From Trichomonas tenax (Eukaryota; Parabasalia; Trichomonadida; Trichomonadidae), in NCBI GenBank assembly GCA_023091735.1, contig JALKBU010001252.1, positions 1 through 13,722 on the forward strand: DNA of 13,722 bases, in the 5' to 3' direction. Below the pieces are notes generated by a model that was given only the letters and a program-made list of their open reading frames with translations, had not been told where the DNA came from and did not search any database. Below are positions 7,103-13,722 of this stretch, in pieces. Position numbers and translations under genes: made by a program. Each line of letters begins with the position of its first letter. The stretch's first letter is position 1.

Positions 7103-8022
7103 GCATTCAATATTATTCATTAGAGAAAAAAAAACAAAGATGACAATCAATACAAAACATTAAGCAGTCCTATGCGTACCTATCTGCAACTGCAACATCA
7201 GCCCATTTTCACTTCTAATGCAGTTATTATTAAAATAAATTCAACATATTAACTTTTTCATTTCTGGCAATATATAACATACAAGACATCATGAATTCAT
7301 TCTATGTCTAATATTGCATGAAATATTAATGAAAAGAAGTACAGATGTGACCAAGATTAAAATTTAGAATATTTTAGCGACTAAGACAAAATAGAACAAC
7401 ATGCTTTTCTGACATGTAACTTATTTTTGACATGTAAAGACAAAATGTCAAAATAAAGGAAAGTGACGTGTTTGTGGGAAAAATGGAAAAGTGTCAATAG
7501 GTTGAAATGGATTGAACTCAACGTTGGAAGCCAAAGAAGACTTCATTATGAGTAGTTGTAGCCTTATAGTGAAGGATGACTTGGTGATCTAGCAGAGATG
7601 CATCCAGATGCATATTCAACAGAAGCATGATTCGATGCATGGTGAGGTCGGCCTGAGACTTCCAAAGCCCTCGAGTGGCCAAGCCAGGCCCTAACAAGAA
7701 CCCACTTATTGATTCAATTTTTAATACACATTACATTTTCACTTTTGATATTAATATATTATTATTTTTTTTTTCTATTTTTTATTTTTTCACAGATACC
7801 TTTTTCATTACAAGATTATTTTCATATTATTACTTATTCAAATAATTATTAATATATCATTAAATTCATAATTAATTGTTTTTGAATCATTAATTAGATA
7901 ATGTTTTCATATTACGTTCATTTTATATACTGATTTATATTATTTAGATTCTCAATTTGATCCTTATATTCTTTGTAAATTTCGTTTTTTACTAAATTTT
8001 ATTTTTTTTTTCTTCAAATTAT
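7103..8022. other. Intergenic, AT-rich, small inverted repeats
   Basis: No convincing gene. A perfect inverted repeat ttttgacat (7425-7433) / atgtcaaaa (7445-7453) lies about 340 bp upstream of the phosphatase start. A GC-richer island at about 7580-7695 contains gatgcatcc-type repeats and tggccaagcc, a 10-mer found again near 8675. From 7700 to 8020 the sequence is dominated by T tracts. Confidence 0.5.
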
Positions 8023-8244
8023 TTGTTTATAATTCATATTTACCATGCAAGAAGGGATAATTTCAACCGAGTTTCTTGGTTTGGAGTGCAACAAAAACTT
8101 GCAATGAACTACGTTTATGGTCTTCATACTCAGCGTGGAGTTTCAATCTATAAATGTCAGTATTGTTTAGACTACAAAGTTATTTATAACACTTTTTATA
8201 AAGGTGACAATTTGCCCGCGCAAAAAGTGACAGTTTATTCATGA
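8008..8244 (+). pseudogene. Short ORF, possible FLYWCH-like remnant
   Basis: The frame is open across this stretch without a proper ATG at its head; the first in-frame ATG is internal (MNYVYGLH). The protein reads NYVYGLHTQRGVSIYKCQYC, with aromatic residues and a Cys-x-x-Cys placed as in the first half of FLYWCH zinc fingers, which in trichomonads often precede MULE transposases. The second half, with the expected C-x-x-x/H-x-H, is not evident. Assignment is weak; it may be a chance ORF. Confidence 0.2.
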
Positions 8245-8666
8245 AAAGTGACTTTAAGGTTCTCTGCCACTTTTTGATGTTCACTTTTGTCATAGACTCG
8301 AATATTTTAAGCAGATGATTAATCTGTGAGGTTATCAATCATAAATATAGCAATCTTATTGAGGATGCATATGATTAACTTTCTTTTGTATCAAAAAAGT
8401 GAAATTGAATAAAATCGCATCTTTTCAATAAATTTTTATTAATAAATCATATAAAATCCACTATTTGGTTTTAAGTATGTTCTGGAAGTAGGGACCTTAT
8501 GTCAAAAAAGTTATGGTTTTGTCTCTTATATTGTCTCTATCGAAAAATTAAAATATTTATTAAAAAAGTCTTTTTCTGTCAGAAAAAATGTTCATTTTGC
8601 AATTTTAATTCAGCCAATATATTTTATTTTATATAAGCATGCATATCGTACAACATAACTTTTTTG

Positions 8667-8737
8667 TAGGTGTCTGGCCAAGCCTCCAGACATCATTCAA
8701 TTTTGAGGGTGTATAACTGCTTGTCCAGACACCCACA
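8667..8737. repeat. Inverted repeat of about 18 bp
   Basis: gtaggtgtctggccaagc on the left and, on the opposite strand, gtgggtgtctggacaagc on the right match at about 16 of 18 positions. The perfect core is ggtgtctgg (8669-8677) / ccagacacc (8725-8733). It looks like paired ends of a small element or a subterminal repeat. Confidence 0.55.
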
Positions 8738-9421
8738 ATTTTACCCATTCCCAAAACATACTATTGTTTACCCTTTTATGATACTTTTAAGCCAATATCG
8801 CATGAAAAATCATGCTTCATATTTTCATTGCAAATCTTGGAATGAATATTTCTAGTTTAGCTTGATGTCAAGAGCCTAGGAGCACATCAGACTCTTTTGC
8901 CAGAACAATGCATGCTCATTTCTAGTATATGGCTTCAACTATTCTTAGATTACAATCATGGCAACATCATGTACTCGTTCTATTGAGCTAAATAGATTAC
9001 AGATTTACGCTTTATCAAATTCATTTACAATAACTATCTATCACTACACATTTCCTAGCACACAATCAAGCTCTGAAGTATGCAGCTTGAAAGACAGTCA
9101 TTTTAGCATAACACAATCGTACGAAATAAATTTCGATCTACAAAAGCCGTTAATTGTCTTACTGAACGAGCACGATGCAAGTGTGTGCGCCCAGCAGGAC
9201 GATTTATGGCTCCTGCAGGTCGGAATTTATTTCAAAACCCATTATTTAGACAAATTTGTCCTGCTATATAACTAGCAGCATATTGTGAGCCAGAAATCAG
9301 GTGTTTTCTATCACATTTCAAGCGATTTCGACTCTTTACTTAGAATACGACATAATGATATCTAGTTGATGCCAGCATGCTATTCTCTTATTTATCCTAC
9401 AAAATACCATAAATATCATTT
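8738..9421. other. Region without a recognised gene
   Basis: One 105-codon open frame starts with ATG at 8958 and ends at 9275. I see no motif, signal peptide or domain in it, and its composition does not resemble the intact genes, so I do not call it. agcaggac (9193-9200) and gtcctgct (9258-9265) form an inverted repeat with an extra tcctgcagg between them. Confidence 0.4.
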
Positions 9422-9539
9422 GATATATTATTAAGTATTTTCAAAATTGCTCAATTTCTGGTTGATTTCCTCAATATAAGCGAAGCTCTGTAGAAAATCA
9501 ACCACAAATTGAGCAATTCTGGAAATATTTAATAATATC
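9422..9539. repeat. Long inverted repeat, ~46-bp arms, 25-nt loop
   Basis: The left arm 9422-9468 begins gatatattattaag and ends ggttgattt. The right arm 9494-9539, read on the minus strand, begins gatattattaaat and ends ggttgatttt. Over about 46 bp the arms agree at roughly 85%, including an unbroken attgctcaattt. The loop (9469-9493) contains agcgaagct. A transcript would fold into a long hairpin; a foldback or MITE-like element is the main alternative. Confidence 0.8.
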
Positions 9540-9573
9540 AAAATTTAAAAATGTTTATTCGTAAAATAAAGGT

Positions 9574-9750
9574 AGAAACATTACGACAGGCCATAGCAGC
9601 TGACTGACTGTAAGTAATAAGGACAAAAAACTTGTTCATGTTGAAATGTGCTCAATCAAAGACAAAAAGGGCTTCGGCTTGTATTCTGAATGCAGAAACG
9701 CGACAGCTATTCGTCGCAGATGACTAGTTGTAAGTAATAAAGCCAAATGG
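9574..9750 (+). repeat. Direct repeat with 120-bp period, same frame
   Basis: Unit 1 (about 9574-9630) and unit 2 (about 9694-9750) share agaaac..cgacag and then tgact-(4 variable)-tgtaagtaataa, exactly 120 bp (40 codons) apart at their aligned cores, 9601 and 9721. In the same frame they read RNITTGHSS-stop-LTVSNK and RNATAIRRR-stop-LVVSNK. Between them the frame is open: DKKLVHVEMCSIKDKKGF, then GLYSEC. This may be the remnant of a repeat protein; function unknown. Confidence 0.5.
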
Positions 9751-10228
9751 CTCCGAAAACATTTTAATATGTTAAATTGGCATCATTTAAGCGCTTCAAG
9801 ATGCTAAAAAGGGGATAGCATTCACTTCCAAGTGAGAAGGTCGCTGTACAAAGCATGGCAATTGAAAGATCATGCACTCATTTAAAACGACACTTTTCGT
9901 TACAAGGGATTTGGCCCCCACCCCCCAACTAAAGTGTGTCTAGACACCATTATCGCCGGAGGCCCTATTTTCATGGAAAACGACATGCTTATTTGGTCCT
10001 ATATCTATGTGCTCCTCTGGTTTTGGAATAAGTTGCATGTATATATCACATCAAAATGAAAATGCTACAAAGACTCTCCATAAGTTAAAGTATAATAATT
10101 AAACTTAGATCAGCAGTGAGTCTTTTGGTATCTGTATGGAATCATATCCATGAATGAAAAATAATGGTGAAATTTCATATGAATGTATTGATAAAAATAA
10201 TGTGTGACTCTGTATGTTCTATATGATG
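9751..10228. other. Intergenic upstream of the coiled-coil gene
   Basis: No gene seen. A perfect 12-bp palindrome gtgtctagacac lies at 9936-9947, next to a C-rich tract (9915-9928). Confidence 0.5.
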
Positions 10229-10234
10229 TCATTA
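10229..10234 (+). promoter_or_regulatory. Initiator-like element of the coiled-coil gene
   Basis: TCATTA fits the trichomonad initiator consensus. It lies one base before the first ATG (10236-10238), so transcription from the A at 10231 would leave a leader of only 5 nt. With such a short leader, initiation at the second in-frame ATG (10260) is also possible. Confidence 0.5.
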
Positions 10235-10235
10235 T

Positions 10236-12305
10236 ATGTTCTGCAATATTTTTCAAACAATGATAAGTCCCTTTGGGACTGATTCAACAGACATGTTTGG
10301 AAGGACGGAAATAACGCCGCAGAATGTGAAAAGAACGAGATATGGATTGAAAATGCCTGTCTTGAGGCAAGAAGAACCAAAAATTCAGGTAATTCAATCT
10401 CCATCACCCCAAAATTCTCAACAAAATTCATCGAATAGCTCACCGTTGGTCAAAAGCTGCTATAATTTGCCAAATTCTGATACAATTCCTAGAATAAAAC
10501 TCGATTCTACAATTAACGAGTTATCTGAATATGTAAAAAATAATGCTCCGAGTGTTGAAATAGTTAAAATGCAATTAGATATGAACGATCATGAAATGTT
10601 ACCATCTTTGAGACATGATATACAAGAATTAGAAAATAGATTATCAAATATCAAAAATATTGAAATAACATCTGCAATAAGGCCTCATAAAACAAATATA
10701 AAGCATATGGAAGACGATGCAGATCAAATGCTTGCAAATTTTGATAGAATTAATTCTCCCATGAGCGATAACTTAACAAGACTAAATACACAGTCAACTC
10801 ACTTACTCGATGAATTTGTTGCATTCCAAACATTTGTAAGGACTTCGTTTAATCAACTTGATGCAAGTCGAAAAGCAACATCAAACAATCTTTCTAACTC
10901 GATAACTAAATTATTAAAACTCGATCAAATGTTTGATCCTATTGCAAAAAGTGTTGGTGATAGAAATGCTGATTTTTCTAAAGCCAAAATTCAGTCAACA
11001 AATGCTTTAAATGATTTGCAATCGCTTATGAGTTATTCAACAACTTCGATTTCAGTTCAACTCTCGAAATCATTGCAAGAAGCTTCTGAAGCTAAAAATT
11101 CGGCTGCTGAGAAACTCAAAACTAATATCAAAAATCTTCACGATATATCGCTTGAAATCACATCAAAGCTTAAATCATCTATTGACGCTATTCCAAAAAT
11201 ATTCAACAATGACATGGAGAGTTTAAGTTCCCAAATTCAAACATCAATTAATGAAGCGAATAATGAACTTGATGAGAATAATAGATTCATAAATTTGCAA
11301 ATTGATGATACGTTTGAAGTAGCATCAACAACATTTAATGATATATCAAAGGAAATTGTTGAAACCGTTACAAAAATTAAATCTAATCAGGAAGAATCTA
11401 CAAAAGTTTTGGCAGAAACAATAACGAAAGAAAACAAAGAAAGACAAAATAACTATGAAGATATCAAACAAAAAATCATCGATCTCAAATTCAAATCAGA
11501 AAACAAGATTAAAACTCATCAAAAGATGTTAGAAAATTGGAGCAATGATACCCAAGAAAAATCAAATTCGATTTTAGCAGAAAATGTTGAATTTATTGAA
11601 GATGGTATTAACAAACTGCATGAAAACATTCCAGCTCTTGAAAGAATTAGTGATCTCATTGCTGACATCGAAAAAGCGATACAGCAAGCAAATAAATATG
11701 CTATGGAACAAATTCTCACAATCAGCAATGATTACGACAATCTTTTGGCTGATTATTCAAACATGAATGAAGTGTACATGAAAACTGTTAATGATTTTTA
11801 TGACAGAGTTAATAAGATGTCTGTTCATGCAACAATTGAAGATACAGTCAATAGAAGTGATGTTTTTGATTATGTAACAAAATATGAATCATACATTGAC
11901 AGTGTATTTCATTGCTATGAATCTCAACTTGCAGTTTTAACAGCTGGTGCAGATAAAATCTTAGAAGGCATCGATTTGAACTTCAATCTCAATGATAATT
12001 TTGTCGGTGTCGAAAAACCAATACCAGAATTCAAAGGCCATTCAAGAGTCATTGATATTAAACCTGTTGAAATTTTTGAAACAGAAATCAAGGAACCAGA
12101 AAAAGAATTTGTAAATAAGGATGTTATAAAAGATACTGAAACAATCAAAGATATCCCACAAGAAAATGATACTGAAGAAAAGCCTCAAGAATTAATTTCA
12201 AATCAAGAGGAAGAAGATACTCAAGAAAAAGTTATCACAAATGAACAAAAAGATGAATATTACAGTGGATATTACTATTCAGATGAAGAAAATTTAAAAG
12301 TTTGA
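10236..12305 (+). CDS. Long coiled-coil protein of unknown function
   Basis: Complete ORF of 689 residues ending in TGA at 12303-12305. I do not recognise the family. Residues 1-85 are polar and probably unstructured (Ser/Gln/Asn-rich at 53-70). From about 88 to 590 the sequence is almost proline-poor, rich in Lys/Glu/Asn/Ser/Leu, with hydrophobic residues at heptad-like spacing (for example LRHDIQELENRLSNIKNI), as in long coiled coils. The last ~90 residues are strongly acidic with KE-rich runs and a tyrosine cluster (EYYSGYYYSDEE) near the end. There is no signal peptide, membrane helix or enzyme motif. Such proteins are often cytoskeletal or scaffold components, which would suit the elaborate trichomonad mastigont, but this is inference. 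Met9 at 10260 is an alternative start. Confidence 0.85.
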   Translation: MFCNIFQTMISPFGTDSTDMFGRTEITPQNVKRTRYGLKMPVLRQEEPKIQVIQSPSPQNSQQNSSNSSPLVKSCYNLPNSDTIPRIKLDSTINELSEYVKNNAPSVEIVKMQLDMNDHEMLPSLRHDIQELENRLSNIKNIEITSAIRPHKTNIKHMEDDADQMLANFDRINSPMSDNLTRLNTQSTHLLDEFVAFQTFVRTSFNQLDASRKATSNNLSNSITKLLKLDQMFDPIAKSVGDRNADFSKAKIQSTNALNDLQSLMSYSTTSISVQLSKSLQEASEAKNSAAEKLKTNIKNLHDISLEITSKLKSSIDAIPKIFNNDMESLSSQIQTSINEANNELDENNRFINLQIDDTFEVASTTFNDISKEIVETVTKIKSNQEESTKVLAETITKENKERQNNYEDIKQKIIDLKFKSENKIKTHQKMLENWSNDTQEKSNSILAENVEFIEDGINKLHENIPALERISDLIADIEKAIQQANKYAMEQILTISNDYDNLLADYSNMNEVYMKTVNDFYDRVNKMSVHATIEDTVNRSDVFDYVTKYESYIDSVFHCYESQLAVLTAGADKILEGIDLNFNLNDNFVGVEKPIPEFKGHSRVIDIKPVEIFETEIKEPEKEFVNKDVIKDTETIKDIPQENDTEEKPQELISNQEEEDTQEKVITNEQKDEYYSGYYYSDEENLKV

Positions 12306-12534
12306 TCAGAAGAAATCGAAATAGGCTGAATTTTTTTCAAAATCATTGTCAAAATCGTTTTATTTAACATTTATAGCCTCAGATTCAATCATCTTCGAAG
12401 GCCTTCCATTATTTGTAGCATTAAATATTTATTCCAGAATTTAAACAAAACAAAATCTAAACGCAGTTACATCAAGAAAGATAACAGCGTATAATTGAAC
12501 TTAAACATTTGGAGCATTTAAATACAAACTGCTG
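12306..12534. other. Spacer between convergent units
   Basis: Short AT-rich spacer between the coiled-coil stop and the 3' end of glycine-rich pseudogene B on the other strand. Nothing recognised; TGA of the coiled-coil gene is not followed by an immediate UAAA. Confidence 0.45.
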
Positions 12535-13215
12535 AAAATATGTAATTCTAATAGTTCCATTACCTCTATTGCCTGTTTCAGAACCTGGTGTCGGAGCATT
12601 AAAACTTTCAAAGCCTCCAGAAATTTTTCCTAACTTGAATTCATAGACATCAACAATTGGGAATGGACTCAGAAACCCACACTCGCTCTCCCGATGATAT
12701 AGTATTGGTATTTCTGAGGCCTCTACCACCAGGAATGAAGCCACCACCGCTCCCCTGAGAATAAATAGTCATCAATCGTATCAAAATCATTATTACAATT
12801 TGACTGAATTGAAACATTGTAATTTGTGCCACACCAGGGCTAACTTTTGAGTGTTCCTTTATTCACAATACTTCCTGGTTTACCAGTTAGGCTCCCTGCA
12901 TCACCTCCTTGTATTTCGCTGAAGCATAAGCATATTCTAGCCCCACAAGCTTTAAAGAGAATTTTTTTGCCACTTTTTGAATAGACCGTACTATTTGATG
13001 TTCCATTGCCTAGCTTCAATCCTTCCCTTCTCCATATGTTGATATGTTTGAAGCATCTGCATCAGAAGCACCAATTTCCAATTCAAATACTTCCGATGAA
13101 TTAATGATTAATAAACCTGCTGAATAATCCTCTTTTGCCACCTTCTAATAGATTTTCATCCTTCCACACCCCATGCTTCAATATAATAAACACATGGATC
13201 GATAAATAAACAATG
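12535..13215 (-). pseudogene. Glycine-rich surface-type protein pseudogene B
   Basis: Readable in order on the minus strand: PCVYYIEAWGVEG then TGA (13156-13158), EGGKRGLF, INSSEVFELEIGASDADASN, a frameshift near GEGKD, GLKLGNGTSNSTVYSKSG, KKILFKACG, IQGGDAGSLTGKPGSIVNKG, TLKS then TAG (12840-12842), CGTNYNVSIQSNCNNDFD, a further shift at GSGGGFIPGGRG and NTNTISSG, then CGFLSPFPIVDVYEFKLG, GGFESFNAPTPGSETG and NRGNGTIRIT. It is the same broad family as pseudogene A (YxIEAWGAEGG-like opening, glycine-rich core, GNGxIxIT ending), but from a different subgroup: the matching blocks are not close copies. At least three frameshifts and two stops rule out a product. No intact member lies in the window. 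Confidence 0.8.
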
Positions 13216-13611
13216 TTCATGGATAATGTATTATTTTTATTTTCTACAACATTAGGAGTATATAAACCTAGTGTATATCAGATAATGTCAAGTATATAGT
13301 GTTCATTTCAAGCAGAACTTGAATTTTTGTTACATTTTGACAATGTTAAGGTTAGATATTCAATTTAATGGTTAGAAAACGTTGAATGGAAAATCAATGA
13401 ACATCAATAACATTCTTTTTCTTATTCACTACAAAGTTTGATTCACTTATTTGTAATGATTCATTTTACTCTTAATTTGAATTGAAATTATTCAAGTCGA
13501 AGCGGAAAAAAATCTTATCCAAGATAAATAACCTTTCGATTTCAAATTATACAACATTATTGAAGTACAGGTCTATAATATATAGTGATTATTCCGGGTA
13601 AAATAAAATGT
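13216..13611. other. Intergenic, nothing recognised
   Basis: AT-rich sequence between pseudogene B's 5' end and the 3' end of the gene that leaves the window. No ORF, RNA gene or strong repeat seen. Confidence 0.5.
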
Positions 13612-13614
13612 TTA
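13611..13614 (-). terminator. Stop codon overlapping a UAAA poly(A) signal
   Basis: The TAA stop (13612-13614) is followed by A, giving UAAA at the end of the partial gene. Confidence 0.5.
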
Positions 13615-13722
13615 ATAGTCAACAGCAACGCAATCACTGAATTGATCTTTTCCATCTTCATAAACTTCGGAATAAGAAGGATTCAACTTGAGATCGAGAG
13701 AACCATCTTCATTGATGTCATA
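13612..13722 (-). CDS. 3' end of a gene running off the window
   Basis: Thirty-six codons are open from the window edge to TAA at 13612-13614. The peptide is acidic and includes DINEDGSLDL, then NPSYSEVYEDGKD, and ends DCVAVDY. DINEDGSL has the D-x-N-x-D-G-x-L spacing of an EF-hand-type calcium loop, but the residue at loop position 12 is Leu where Glu is usual, so calcium binding is doubtful. Codon use (Asp, Ser, Glu with mixed third positions) looks like real coding sequence, and the stop runs into UAAA as in other trichomonad genes. The family is not recognised from so short a piece. Confidence 0.6.
   Translation of the reverse strand, partial: YDINEDGSLDLKLNPSYSEVYEDGKDQFSDCVAVDY

Noticed and set aside
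7148..7150. Upstream in-frame ATG adding 21 residues to the phosphatase
   Set aside because: The added stretch is hydrophobic and AT-biased, would mimic a signal peptide on a soluble enzyme, and an initiator motif lies downstream of it next to the MSKK start.
7600..7700. tRNA-Ser/Leu-like stretch (ctcgagtggccaagcc)
   Set aside because: A D-arm-like string is present, but I could not find a matching acceptor stem, anticodon arm or T-arm on either strand.
8958..9275. 105-codon plus-strand ORF
   Set aside because: It has an ATG but no recognisable motif, initiator element or convincing codon pattern; length alone is not enough in this context.
9640..9720. SET-domain-like motif (KDKKGFGLYSEC)
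   Set aside because: The match is a short G-x-G-L-Y pattern only; the later catalytic motifs of SET domains are absent downstream.
11519..11728. Minus-strand and alternative-frame ORFs inside 10236-12305
   Set aside because: Shadows of the long coiled-coil gene, with no features of their own.

Overview
The window reads as nuclear DNA of a parabasalid protist (Trichomonas or Tritrichomonas type). Grounds: it is strongly AT-rich; the readable genes are intronless; two genes have a TCA-pyrimidine-T-type initiator only a few bases upstream of ATG; stop codons of three genes or relics run into a UAAA poly(A) signal; and two decayed copies of a glycine-rich surface-type protein family common in trichomonads are present. 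I cannot separate the genera from sequence alone.

Layout. 1-930: a repeat-rich, locally GC-rich patch with an ATG-less charged ORF (92-418) built around short perfect hairpins, two diverged copies of a ~120-130 bp non-coding repeat, and a nested hairpin. 1306-1890 (-): a Rab GTPase pseudogene. 2321-3199 (+): a single-frame relic with four internal stops, probably a secreted or surface beta-helix-like protein. 3739-4590 (-): an intact CFAP97/hemingway-domain gene, probably flagellar. 4872-5550 (-): glycine-rich pseudogene A. 5636-7087 (-): an intact PP5-type serine/threonine phosphatase with TPRs. 7103-10228: about 3 kb without a convincing gene, holding inverted repeats, a 120-bp-period repeat and short ORFs of uncertain value. 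10236-12305 (+): an intact 689-codon coiled-coil protein. 12535-13215 (-): glycine-rich pseudogene B. 13612-13722 (-): the last 36 codons of a gene that runs off the window.

There is no sign of an operon or cooperating gene cluster. Three intact monocistronic genes (phosphatase, flagellar protein, coiled-coil protein) sit among relics of expanded trichomonad families (Rab, glycine-rich, beta-helix). The least explained signal is the family of short GC-rich hairpins at the left end. It occurs both in coding and non-coding sequence, and one hairpin is present or absent as an exact 20-bp block between two otherwise similar repeat copies.
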